64,000 nt of DNA. Origin: Parvularculaceae bacterium (GTDB taxonomy: Bacteria > Pseudomonadota > Alphaproteobacteria > Caulobacterales > Parvularculaceae). Below the pieces are notes generated by a model that was not told where the DNA came from, made no database searches, and worked only from the letters and a program-made list of their open reading frames with translations. Numbering within the stretch: the stretch's first letter is position 1; each line of letters starts with the position of its first letter. Shown piece after piece: positions 26,411 through 34,759 of this stretch. The stretch spans positions 62,001 to 126,000 of the forward strand of contig JANQMJ010000018.1 in assembly GCA_028280115.1 (NCBI GenBank), written 5' to 3'. Position numbers and translations under genes: made by a program.

Positions 26411-28953
26411 TCGCCGCTGGGTATCGGATCGCAATGCCAGCAGGTTTCCATGAAGCCCGACCCGATCGGGCTGCCTGGCGGGATGTCGGGCTCGGCGGCC
26501 TTGCTCGTGACCGGCTCGGCCGGACGGTTCAGATGCGCATCAATACGCGCGCTGAGCCAGGCGTTATGTCCGCGGTTTGTGGCGGCGCCGAACAGGCGCG
26601 GCCCCAAACGAACGCGAATGGCGCGCAGACGCGCTTCGGCGCGCGAGCGCACCGCCGGCGTTGCGTTTTCATTGAGCGACAGGTCGATCAGGGAAGAAAC
26701 GAACCGGCCCTGAAGCGCATAAGCGATCTCGCGCTGGTTCGTTTGGGCCGGTTCGGCGAAGACTGTCTCTTCAATCGTCGTCAGCACGTCGTCAAAGCCG
26801 AGCGCGCCCGGATTGCGGCGTTGAGACTCCACCAGCCGCGCGCCCCGCGCCGGATGCAGGAGCGCGTTCATGGTGATGGTCGCGGCGCTGTCCGCCGCCG
26901 CGATCAGATCGAACGCTGGATCGGAATTCGTTTCAAACGTCTCGCCGCCGCCGGCAAGCGCGCCGAATGTTCCAAACGGCGGGGTTAATTGATCGAGCAG
27001 GCTGTCGGGCAGAACAAGCGCCGCCGGATCCAGCGTGTCAACAAGAACAGCCAGCGCGCGCCGTTGCGCCGCGTCGGCCACAGGCGTTCCGCCCGGCAAC
27101 GTATCGCCTTTCGCCTTGTAGGAGAACTCATAGCCGCCCACGAGCTTTGCGGCGGCGTCGATCTGATAGCGGTGATAAAGATAGATCGGCACGATCACTT
27201 CGCGCAGCGCCGCCATGGGTCGGCCTTCGTCGATCGACCGCGCGCTGAAATTTTCAAGCGCGATGCGGCGCACATTCATGGTTTCTTCAAGCATGGCGAC
27301 CGCGTCTTCGCCATTGTCCCAGACGCTGGCGAAGGGGTGGCCCGTGCCGACGCTGCGCCCCTCGCGGTCGCCGACAAAACGCAGACCGCTGGCGTAGCCT
27401 TCGCGCACGATGACTTCCAGTTCGGCCTCTTCGTCCGCGCCTTCGGGAAATTCGGCATAGAGCCAGGTCGTCGTGAATTTGTCCCATTCCCCGATGCCGA
27501 CATCGTAAGCGTTCGAAAAGTCGAGCGCGCGGTTTTCCGTCACGGTCACGAGCGGCGCGGGATAATCCATGACCGACGCGCGGTCGTTCGACGACGCGGC
27601 GAAATTATGCGCAAAGCCCAGCGTATGGCCCACCTCATGGGCGGACAGCTGCCTGATGCGCGCAAGCGCGATCTCCACAGGATCGTCCGCCGCGCCGGTT
27701 CCGGATTTTTCCGCGCCCGCAAGGCCTTCGAAAATCATCCGGTCCTGGCGCACGCGCTGGCTGCCGAGAATGACGCTCGCCTTGAGCATTTCGCCGGTGC
27801 GCGGATCGGAAACCCCGCCGCCATAGGACCAGCCGCGGGTCTGGCGATGAGTCCACAGGATCGTGTTGTAGCGTATGTCGCGCGGATGAACGTCCGAAGG
27901 CAGCACCTCGACGCGATAAGAATCCGGAAAGCCCGCGGCGTCGAACGCATCGGCCCACCACAGCGCCCCATCGATCAAGGCGTCGCGCACCTGTTCCGGC
28001 GCCCCGCTGTCGACATAAAAGACGAGCGGTTCTTTCGCCGGGCTTTTCGCCGCCGACGGGTCCTGCTTTTCAAGCCGGAACCGGCGGGCGAAGGCGCCTT
28101 TGATCTGTGCGTCAAGCGGCGCGGAAAAATCGTAATAGGAAATATCGATCGCGCCGGTGCGCGGATCGAAAGCGCGGGATTTGAAACCTTCCGCCGGCAG
28201 ACGCACAAGCGAATGATGCTGCACCAGCGTTACGGCGCGCCCATCCGCCGCCGTCGCGCGCACTTCGCTCTTGGGCTCGCTGCTGACCAAGGTCAGGAAT
28301 GCGTCGAACTCCACATTGTCCGGAAAGACCAGCACGTTTCGGACATCGGGAAAGCTTCTGTCGTCGGCAATCTTGAAGTCGCCCCCGCCGGGATGGCGTT
28401 TCAGCGTTCCGGCGACATTGAGCGCGTCGCGGATTAAGAACCCGCTGAAATCGACCAGCACGGCGCCGTCCGGGCCTTCCGCAAGGACATCCGCCGACCA
28501 CAGGAAGGAGCGCGCGAAGGATTCCCGCACCGCCTTCCTTTCCAGCGGATTGTCGGCGCTGGCGCGATAGCTCCAGTTTTCCTCCTCGGCGACCAGTTTA
28601 TTGCCGATACGCCGGAAAGCGATCAGCGACCCGCTGTCGAAAAGGCCGCGGTCAAGACCGATGGGATTTGATCCCAGCCCCGCCGTCAGGCCGGCGGCGT
28701 GAATGGCGCGCAGGCTTAGGCCGTTGTCGTCGGGCGCCGGAAACGCCGCAAGCACGCGGCCGTCTTTTTCGCCGACAAAGACGGTTATGAACCCTTCACG
28801 CCGTTCAAGGCCGTCGATTGTATCGGCCCATTGCGCGCCGGCCTTGGCGTTTGACGGCTGTGCGGTCGTGTCCGCGCCGCCTGCCTGTTCGCTGTCTCCT
28901 GCACAGGCCGCGGCCAAAAACGCCAGTCCGGCAAATGTCCATTTTAAATCCAT
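26407..28953 (-). CDS. Zinc metalloprotease lipoprotein (DUF5117/DUF4953 type)
   Basis: An 848-residue secreted protein with a lipobox LAAAC at 13-17. The long N-terminal half has the DUF5117/5118 features (GLTAGLGSNPIGLDRG and LVQHHSLVRLP). The zinc-binding motif HEVGHTLGFAH with His439, Glu440, His443 and His449 follows, and the extended region is typical of metzincin-like astacin/adamalysin relatives. These periplasmic or surface proteases are common in marine bacteria and are usually annotated only as zinc-dependent metalloproteases. ATG 28953 is used over GTG 28956. It converges tail-to-tail with the PYROXD2-like gene, with a 4-bp overlap, so the two transcripts share their ends. Confidence 0.88.
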   Translation of the reverse strand: MDLKWTFAGLAFLAAACAGDSEQAGGADTTAQPSNAKAGAQWADTIDGLERREGFITVFVGEKDGRVLAAFPAPDDNGLSLRAIHAAGLTAGLGSNPIGLDRGLFDSGSLIAFRRIGNKLVAEEENWSYRASADNPLERKAVRESFARSFLWSADVLAEGPDGAVLVDFSGFLIRDALNVAGTLKRHPGGGDFKIADDRSFPDVRNVLVFPDNVEFDAFLTLVSSEPKSEVRATAADGRAVTLVQHHSLVRLPAEGFKSRAFDPRTGAIDISYYDFSAPLDAQIKGAFARRFRLEKQDPSAAKSPAKEPLVFYVDSGAPEQVRDALIDGALWWADAFDAAGFPDSYRVEVLPSDVHPRDIRYNTILWTHRQTRGWSYGGGVSDPRTGEMLKASVILGSQRVRQDRMIFEGLAGAEKSGTGAADDPVEIALARIRQLSAHEVGHTLGFAHNFAASSNDRASVMDYPAPLVTVTENRALDFSNAYDVGIGEWDKFTTTWLYAEFPEGADEEAELEVIVREGYASGLRFVGDREGRSVGTGHPFASVWDNGEDAVAMLEETMNVRRIALENFSARSIDEGRPMAALREVIVPIYLYHRYQIDAAAKLVGGYEFSYKAKGDTLPGGTPVADAAQRRALAVLVDTLDPAALVLPDSLLDQLTPPFGTFGALAGGGETFETNSDPAFDLIAAADSAATITMNALLHPARGARLVESQRRNPGALGFDDVLTTIEETVFAEPAQTNQREIAYALQGRFVSSLIDLSLNENATPAVRSRAEARLRAIRVRLGPRLFGAATNRGHNAWLSARIDAHLNRPAEPVTSKAAEPDIPPGSPIGSGFMETCWHCDPIPSGD

Positions 28954-29099
28954 CACGCAAATCCACCCATCTGCTTGCCGCGCAACCTGCCGGATTTTCG
29001 CCGCAAGTCAAAGCGATTTGGCGCGATGCTGCGGCAAATGCTTGCCCCGCCCATGGGGCGCCGATAGGTATGCCGCGCGTGCAAAGGAGATGCGTTACC

Positions 29100-29945
29100 G
29101 TGAATTTCGCCGGCACCAAGGATTATATCGCTGCGCAAGACCTTCAGATTGCGGTCAACGCCGCGGTGCGGCTCGAGCGGCCCCTGCTGGTCAAGGGCGA
29201 GCCGGGCACCGGCAAAACGGTGCTGGCGATCGAGGTCGCCAAGGCGCTCGGCGCGCCATTGATTGAATGGCACATCAAGTCGACGACCAAGGCCCAGCAA
29301 GGGCTTTATGAATATGACGCCGTGGCGCGGCTGCGTGACGGCCAGCTCGGCGAAGAGCGCGCCAAGGACGTGCGCAACTATATCAAGCGCGGCAAATTGT
29401 GGGACGCGTTCACGTCGGATCAGCGGCCGGTCCTGTTGATCGACGAAATCGACAAGGCGGATATCGAGTTTCCCAACGATCTTCTGCAGGAACTCGACCG
29501 CATGGAGTTCTTTGTCTACGAAACAAGCGAAACCGTCGAAGCCAGACAGCGCCCGATCGTCATCATTACGTCGAATAACGAAAAAGAGCTGCCCGACGCT
29601 TTTTTGCGCCGGTGTTTTTTCCACTACATCAAGTTTCCCGATCCCGACATGATGACCGAAATTGTCGAGGTGCATTTTCCCGGCGTCAAAAAGCGACTGG
29701 TCACCGAAGCGTTGAAAGTCTTTTACGAAGTGCGCGAGGTTCCCGGCCTTAAGAAAAAGCCGTCGACATCGGAACTGCTCGACTGGCTTAAGCTGCTGCT
29801 CGCCGAAGACATGCCCGAGGAGACGCTGCGCGAGCGCGATCCGCGTAAGGCCATTCCCCCGCTTCACGGCGCGCTGTTAAAAAACGAGCAGGACGTGCAC
29901 ATGTTCGAACGCCTCGCCTTTCTGGCGCGGCGCGAGGGCCGGTAA
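29100..29945 (+). CDS. MoxR-family AAA+ ATPase
   Basis: A 281-residue AAA+ protein. Walker A is GEPGTGKT (33-40), Walker B LLIDEID (112-118), and sensor 1 IITSNNEKELPDAFLRR matches MoxR ATPases. The start is a GTG at 29100 with AAAGGAG 10 bases upstream; the extended frame to 28818 overlaps the metalloprotease gene on the other strand and was not used. MoxR proteins act as chaperones that load or activate a VWA-domain partner. The standard partner (CoxE-like VWA) is present here but 4.8 kb away at 34760, with unrelated genes between. Its substrate in this organism is unknown. Confidence 0.93.
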   Translation: MNFAGTKDYIAAQDLQIAVNAAVRLERPLLVKGEPGTGKTVLAIEVAKALGAPLIEWHIKSTTKAQQGLYEYDAVARLRDGQLGEERAKDVRNYIKRGKLWDAFTSDQRPVLLIDEIDKADIEFPNDLLQELDRMEFFVYETSETVEARQRPIVIITSNNEKELPDAFLRRCFFHYIKFPDPDMMTEIVEVHFPGVKKRLVTEALKVFYEVREVPGLKKKPSTSELLDWLKLLLAEDMPEETLRERDPRKAIPPLHGALLKNEQDVHMFERLAFLARREGR

Positions 29946-30005
29946 AACGACGACGCGCATGCGCGCAAGATTGCCGGCGCAATTGATTTGCGTTCTACTG
30001 CAACA

Positions 30006-30947
30006 ATGAACCGCCGCGATTTTTTATCATTTGCCGGCTCTGCCGCCATCATGGGAGGCTGCGCCTCCTCTGACCAAGCTGTGGCCCCCATCACGCAGCC
30101 TTTCATGACGCTGCCCTACCGCCTTGATTACGGCCGCCGTCTAATCGTGACGGCGTCTCATGAAAACGGCGCCGCAATCGACTTCATCGTCGATACGGCG
30201 TCTACGAAGACCGTATTTTTTGAAAACGTCGCCGATCGGATAACCCCCCGCCCGGTCGAGGCGCCGGCGGCAAGAATCTTCGGTTTTTCAAGCGTATTCT
30301 CAGCGCCGTATTTTCAGATTGGCGATATCAGAATCGGCGAGGTTGTTCTTCGCGATCTTCACGCGCCGATCCTTTCGGACTGGCCAGCCGCGGAAAGAAC
30401 GCCGCAAGGCGTTCTTGGGCTCGACGTTCTGTCTGATTATGTGATCGTCGTCCGCAAAGACCCCGCAATCATTGAGTTTTACGAAGCCGATACATTTGTC
30501 CGTCCATCATCTGAAAACAATTGGCGTACAATCGCACTGACCGCGACCGATTTCGGCGTCACAGAAAAAGCGCTTTATACGTTCGAACTCGCGTTCACCA
30601 GAACTCGCCGCATTCCGTTTCTTCTCGACACCGGATCAAATTTCACCGCCTGTAATTTCCCCGCCGCCGAATATTTAAAAGTGCTGCCCATGCGCGCCAG
30701 AACCCCGCCCCGCCGCGACGCTTCGGATGTTCATGGCGAACGCGTCGAAACTTACGTCATTTCCGGCGCTTTCCAACAGGTCGGCGGGATCGAACGACCG
30801 ATAAAAGAAATTCTGATTTCGGACGCATCGTTCTTTACAGAAGTCGGATATGGCGACCGGCCGTTTGGGATTTTTGGGCTCGATTCCCTTTTGCAAACTG
30901 GATTCGGCATCGATTTCCGGCGCGGAAGACTGCTGTTGCAGCCCTAG
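30006..30947 (+). CDS. Retropepsin-like aspartic protease, Tat-type lipoprotein
   Basis: A 313-residue protein with a twin-arginine-like signal (MNRRDFL) and a lipobox-like IMGGC ending at Cys19. Two aspartyl-protease motifs are visible: Asp63 in FIVDTASTKT and Asp208 in FLLDTGSNFT, about 145 residues apart. Each is followed by the hydrophobic psi-loop glycines (GVLGLDVLS; GIFGLDSLL). It looks like a two-lobe, pepsin-type or fused-dimer retropepsin. Such bacterial aspartyl proteases are rare and poorly characterised. No good SD precedes ATG 30006; an in-frame ATG lies at 29988. It is encoded 61 bp after moxR on the same strand. Confidence 0.72.
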   Translation: MNRRDFLSFAGSAAIMGGCASSDQAVAPITQPFMTLPYRLDYGRRLIVTASHENGAAIDFIVDTASTKTVFFENVADRITPRPVEAPAARIFGFSSVFSAPYFQIGDIRIGEVVLRDLHAPILSDWPAAERTPQGVLGLDVLSDYVIVVRKDPAIIEFYEADTFVRPSSENNWRTIALTATDFGVTEKALYTFELAFTRTRRIPFLLDTGSNFTACNFPAAEYLKVLPMRARTPPRRDASDVHGERVETYVISGAFQQVGGIERPIKEILISDASFFTEVGYGDRPFGIFGLDSLLQTGFGIDFRRGRLLLQP

Positions 30948-30998
30948 GGCTTTTATCTCCTATCCTTTCTCGCGCGGCGCGTCCGGAATCGGCGCAAA

Positions 30999-31170
30999 GC
31001 TCAAAGACCCGCTCATTCCCCCCGACCTGATCGGGGGGAAAGCGGGAATCCATTTGCGCTTTGGTTTTCTGGATTCCCGCCCGACCGCGAATGCGGTCAA
31101 ACTATAATTAGCGCGTCCGCCGGTTCCCGTCCGGCGAACTCGCGCGCAGGCGCGGGAATGAGCGGCGGGG
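30999..31170. repeat. Compound palindromic intergenic repeat, copy 3
   Basis: Convergent-gene gap (30948-31203). It holds a perfect 10-bp stem TTCCCCCCGA/TCGGGGGGAA at 31016-31040, the GGGAATCC-type outer arms, and further palindromes (for example around 31132-31161). Its edge motif CGGGTCTTTGAGCT (minus strand, 31000-31014) also occurs at 47665-47678. No ORF is credible. Confidence 0.75.
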
Positions 31171-31203
31171 AAAGGTTGTGACTCAGAATAAAAGCCCAAA
31201 GCG

Positions 31204-31887
31204 CTAATCGATCGGACAGGATGCAGGCGCGTTGCGGCGCGCGGCGGCGATGAGACCGCCCGCCGTGAACGCAAGGCCGGTATTGACCCGCACGCCCGCC
31301 TCGCGAAGCCGCCTTGCGCTCCAGTGATTGCACATATTGAACAGGTGAAAACCGCCGCGCGCCGCCAGAAAATAACTCGCGCCCGGCACACGGCCCTCGC
31401 TCAATATGACCGGCGCTCCGTTTTCGTCGCGCATAATTCGGGCGGCGATTTCTTCCGCCATGCGTTCGGCGCCGAATCGGGAAACCGCGAATTGCGCCAA
31501 ATCGCTCGGCCGCCATAGAGTGTCTTCGACCGGATCGGCCGCGGCGATGACCTGGATTGCGGACCGGCTCGGCGGAACGATCGCCTTGAGCCCTTTCCAG
31601 AAGCCGGCGTCGGTCGCCATGAAAAAATCGCGCTCACCCCAGCCGATCAGGAAATAGCGCGCCTCGGGAAACAACGTTCGAAGCGGATGCTCATCGCTGA
31701 ACACCTCCGCCGGCAGGGCGAGGCTCGTATGCCAGCCGTTGGACCATAGACGCATGGTCATGCAGTCGCCCGCTGTCGGCGGCGGGCCGGGCGCAGACGC
31801 GCAGGCCGCCAGGCACATCGCCGCGAGCACCCAACGCAGTTGGATGATCCCCGTGAAACGCCGCGCCCTTTTATCGCTGTTTACCAT
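31204..31887 (-). CDS. DUF2459-family lipoprotein
   Basis: A 227-residue protein whose N-terminus has a hydrophobic segment and a lipobox CLAAC ending at Cys29. Residues SNGWHTSLALP (~49-59), YFLIGWGERDFF (~78-89) and FNMCNHWSARRLREAG near 185 are the conserved blocks of DUF2459 (TIGR02117). The family has no assigned function; invariant His, Trp, Asp and Asn residues suggest an enzyme, possibly a cysteine or metal-dependent hydrolase. The protein is likely anchored in a membrane on the periplasmic side. It is convergent with the retropepsin-like gene across repeat copy 3. Function unknown. Confidence 0.8.
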   Translation of the reverse strand: MVNSDKRARRFTGIIQLRWVLAAMCLAACASAPGPPPTAGDCMTMRLWSNGWHTSLALPAEVFSDEHPLRTLFPEARYFLIGWGERDFFMATDAGFWKGLKAIVPPSRSAIQVIAAADPVEDTLWRPSDLAQFAVSRFGAERMAEEIAARIMRDENGAPVILSEGRVPGASYFLAARGGFHLFNMCNHWSARRLREAGVRVNTGLAFTAGGLIAAARRNAPASCPID

Positions 31888-32066
31888 TGCGTCCTGAACC
31901 TCAATTCCGTCGGTCGCCTGTGGAACAGATTAACACCGTTTCGCCGCTTTTCGCCCAACGGGGTCGCCGGTTCACTGTCGCACAAGGCGACCGCCGCGCC
32001 CTTTCCAGGGTTCCAAAAAGCCCGTAAGCTTAGGTTTCTTGTCTTGCGTCAGGGGTTTGAGGGGTC

Positions 32067-33035
32067 ATGGAAGGGTTCTGGGGCGCTCTGCCCATCCTGT
32101 TGATTGTATTGTTTTTTCTGATGCGGGCGATGGCCAACCGTCAACGCCACGCCGATCTGACGCATGCCTTCTCGAAGATCCAGAAAAAGCGCAAAAGCCG
32201 CCTTATCGCTATCGTCCACCGCCAGGAGCCCATGGGCCTGCTGGGCATTCCCATGCTGCGATACATCGACCTGAACGACGCCGAGGACGTGCTCGACGCG
32301 ATCCGCAAGACGCCGCCCAACAAGCCCCTCGAACTCGTTTTGCATACGCCCGGCGGGCTGGTCCTGCCGGCCCTGCAGATCGCTCGCGCCATTAAGGCCC
32401 ACCCGGCGCGCAAAACCGTCTTTGTGCCCCATTACGCCATGTCCGGCGGCACGCTGCTCGCCCTGGCGGCGGACGAGATCGTTTTAAGCGAACACGCGGT
32501 TCTCGGCCCCATCGATCCGCAGATCGGCGGCCTGCCCGCGGCGTCGGTCTTGCGCGTCGCCAAGGAAAAACCCATTCAGGATACGGAGGATTACACGCTG
32601 GTGCTCGCCGATGTGGGCGGCATGGCGATTACGCAGTTGCAAAAGGCCGCGCGCGAACTGCTTTCGGGAACCGTGTCGGAGAACGCCGCCATCTCAATCG
32701 CCGAGCAGCTTTCTTCCGGACGCTGGACCCACGATTATCCCATTCACCATGGCGAAGCGCGCGAACTCGGCCTTAATGTCTCGCGCGACATGCCCAAGGA
32801 AATCATGGAGCTGATGGCGCTTTTCCCGGACACGGTCCGGCGCCGGCCCAGCGTGCGCTATCTTGAGGAAGAAGCGCGCGGCGAGGCGCAAAACCCCCAC
32901 CGTGTGACTATGACCGGCTACGCGCCGCAGGAAGGCGCGCGCAGTTTTTCTTATGGGCCGTGGAACCCGAAAGAGCTCAAACGCGAGCATCCCGACCGCA
33001 AACGGCGCCCGGTCTGGCGACGCGGCGAGGATTAG
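32067..33035 (+). CDS. Membrane-anchored ClpP-fold serine proteinase (SDH_sah family)
   Basis: A 322-residue protein with one N-terminal TM helix (about 4-21) and a ClpP/crotonase-fold domain. The nucleophile is Ser126 in HYAMSGGTLLAL. LVLHTPGGLVLPALQIARAI is the preceding strand with the TPGG oxyanion turn, and the downstream GPIDPQIGG (147-155) supplies Asp150, consistent with the serine dehydrogenase proteinase (PF01972) family. The tail (240-322) is basic and rich in Pro. Function in bacteria is uncharacterised; the fold suggests a membrane-tethered peptidase. Stop codon lies 4 bp before repeat copy 4. Located between the DUF2459 and Y-polymerase genes. Confidence 0.85.
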   Translation: MEGFWGALPILLIVLFFLMRAMANRQRHADLTHAFSKIQKKRKSRLIAIVHRQEPMGLLGIPMLRYIDLNDAEDVLDAIRKTPPNKPLELVLHTPGGLVLPALQIARAIKAHPARKTVFVPHYAMSGGTLLALAADEIVLSEHAVLGPIDPQIGGLPAASVLRVAKEKPIQDTEDYTLVLADVGGMAITQLQKAARELLSGTVSENAAISIAEQLSSGRWTHDYPIHHGEARELGLNVSRDMPKEIMELMALFPDTVRRRPSVRYLEEEARGEAQNPHRVTMTGYAPQEGARSFSYGPWNPKELKREHPDRKRRPVWRRGED

Positions 33036-33038
33036 CGC

Positions 33039-33212
33039 GGGTTGCGGATCGCATAATCCATATCACCGCTCATTCCCGCGAAGGCGGGAATCCAGTAACA
33101 GAATAAAGTCGGGCTTTGCCCGTCATTTTTCATTTGCTGGATCCCGGTTCTGCGCAGCATCACCCCGGATGATGATCCGGGGCGCTGCAGCGCGCCCGGG
33201 ATGAGCGGGTAA
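33039..33212. repeat. Compound palindromic intergenic repeat, copy 4
   Basis: Begins 4 bp after a stop codon and separates convergent genes. Module 33039-33095 matches 47716-47772 closely (shared GTTGCGGAT...TATCACC...GGGAATCCAG framework). The hairpin unit is 33097-33145, and a perfect CCCCGGAT/ATCCGGGG stem sits at 33163-33182. No ORF. Confidence 0.82.
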
Positions 33213-33245
33213 ATCGGCTATTCCGCAACCGACCCTGGCGCATCC

Positions 33246-34625
33246 TCAATACAAAAACTCCGCCTCTTCCGGCACCCGGGAAAAAGCGATCTTCGCGCCA
33301 AGATAATTGAGATCGAGCCCCGTCTGGCTCGCCAGCGTCACGTAACGCTTCGGTTTTGAACTTTGCGCCGTCGCCGATGGCAAGGGCGCGCCCAGGCGGC
33401 GAAATTTCGCTTCCGGATCGGCGTTGATGAGATCGATCGCCCGCCATAGCCGCGCCCGGCGACAGTCGCCTTCCTTTCCCGCCGCATCGCTGAAGAGATC
33501 GCGCTGCGCAAGGCGCGCCTCGCCGGTCCGCGCCAGCGCGTGCAGATAAACCGTCACGCCGCCGATGCGCGCGCCGTCCCCATCAGCGCCGTCGGCGCCG
33601 CGATTGCGAAGATAATCCGTCCACAAATCGTCAAGCGCCGTTAGAAAGCCGAACGAATCCTGGCTGCAGGCGAACCGCCGGCCGCCCTCCCAACGTCCTT
33701 CGGGACGCTGCCGGATCATCAGGCTGAGCGCGCCGGCATGCAGACCGTAATGGCGCAGGCGGCTCGCCGCCTTCAACAGCAACGCGCGGGCGACAATGCG
33801 CGCCGCCGCCGCAGTCTCGTAGTCGCGGGAAAGAACCCGGCTGTGGCCGATCATCGACTTTTTTGTCGGTTCTTCGGGAACCTCATAACCATGCAGGGCG
33901 TACCAGAAACGCTCGCCCATGACCGAGCCCCAGATCGCGCGAGCGCGTTTGGGCTGCAAATCCCACAGGGAAACGAAATCATGAACGCCGGCGCGCGCCA
34001 AGCGCGCCGCAACGCCCGGACCGACGCCGGGAATGTCCGTGAGCGGCATGTCGGCCAGCTTGCCCGGCAGGTCGGAAAGCTCAAGCGCCGTCAATCCGTC
34101 GGGTTTGACCCGTTCGGCGGCGAGCTTGGCGAGCAAGCGGCTGGGCGCGAGCCCGATGGACGCGCGCAAGGCGGGGCCGACATTTTCCGCGAGCGCCTGT
34201 TTGATCCGGCGGGCGGTCGCAATCGCCTTGGCGCGATCGCGCTCCGAGCGGGACAGGCGGAAGGCGGCCTCATCAATCGAATAGATTTTTCCCAGGGGCA
34301 GATGGCGCTCAACCTCGGCCATCAGCACTTTGTGCATTTCCACATAGCGGTCGTGGCGCGCCGGCCGCACGGCGATCCCGGGGCAGAGCCGGCGCGCATC
34401 GCGCACTTTCGTGCCGCGCTTGACGCCATAGGCTTTGGCTTCATAGCTCGCGGCGATGGCCCCGGTATGCTCGGACCTGAGCGGCGCGACGATGACCGGC
34501 CGACCGCGCAGGGCCGGTTCGTCATGCTGTTCGACGCTGGCGAAATAGGCGTTGAAGTCGAGAAACAGCCAGGCAAGCCGGTCCACAGGCCGGTAAGCGC
34601 GCGCCGTGTCGTCGTCTCCAAGCAT
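33246..34625 (-). CDS. Y-family DNA polymerase (DinB/UmuC-like), SOS-regulated
   Basis: A 459-residue translesion polymerase. Catalytic carboxylates are Asp23 (LDFNAYFASVEQ) and Asp118-Glu119 in YSIDEAAF, with the steric-gate Phe28 kept. Palm, fingers and little-finger regions are complete, with helix-hairpin-helix DIPGVGPGVAARLA at 197-210. QRDLF (374-378) fits the QxxLF beta-clamp-binding motif. So it should be an active lesion-bypass polymerase rather than the catalytically dead ImuB. The start ATG lies 3 bp from a LexA box that covers the -10 region, so it is very likely induced by DNA damage, possibly from a leaderless mRNA. No imuA or dnaE2 occurs nearby in the window. Confidence 0.92.
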   Translation of the reverse strand: MLGDDDTARAYRPVDRLAWLFLDFNAYFASVEQHDEPALRGRPVIVAPLRSEHTGAIAASYEAKAYGVKRGTKVRDARRLCPGIAVRPARHDRYVEMHKVLMAEVERHLPLGKIYSIDEAAFRLSRSERDRAKAIATARRIKQALAENVGPALRASIGLAPSRLLAKLAAERVKPDGLTALELSDLPGKLADMPLTDIPGVGPGVAARLARAGVHDFVSLWDLQPKRARAIWGSVMGERFWYALHGYEVPEEPTKKSMIGHSRVLSRDYETAAAARIVARALLLKAASRLRHYGLHAGALSLMIRQRPEGRWEGGRRFACSQDSFGFLTALDDLWTDYLRNRGADGADGDGARIGGVTVYLHALARTGEARLAQRDLFSDAAGKEGDCRRARLWRAIDLINADPEAKFRRLGAPLPSATAQSSKPKRYVTLASQTGLDLNYLGAKIAFSRVPEEAEFLY

Positions 34626-34627
34626 GA

Positions 34628-34661
34628 GAACAAATATAGAACATTTGCCGGCGGCTGTCTA
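34628..34661 (-). promoter_or_regulatory. LexA (SOS) box and promoter of the Y-family polymerase gene
   Basis: On the minus strand GTTC-TATATTT-GTTC (34642-34628) is an exact alphaproteobacterial LexA operator (GTTC-N7-GTTC). A -35 TAGACA at 34661-34656 is spaced 17 bp from a -10 TATATT at 34638-34633, which lies inside the operator. The distance from the -10 to the ATG (34625) is 7 bases, so transcription should begin at or next to the start codon. I infer a leaderless mRNA. Confidence 0.85.
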
Positions 34662-34759
34662 TAGGGGGCGGCGACGGCGGCCTCGAATTCGCCGTCAAGC
34701 ACCGCCCCTCGCTGCGCGGCGCCCTTTCGTTCCCGGCGGCGCGTCTTAAAGTGCCCGCC

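Noticed and set aside
26989..28437. A 482-codon open frame on the plus strand opposite the metalloprotease gene
   Set aside because: The metalloprotease shows HExxHxxGFxH, a lipobox and family blocks; the opposite frame is Arg-rich with no domain.
33246..34625. ImuB of the imuABC mutasome
   Set aside because: The catalytic Asp23, Asp118 and Glu119 are present and no imuA or dnaE2 is adjacent, so it is not the inactive ImuB.
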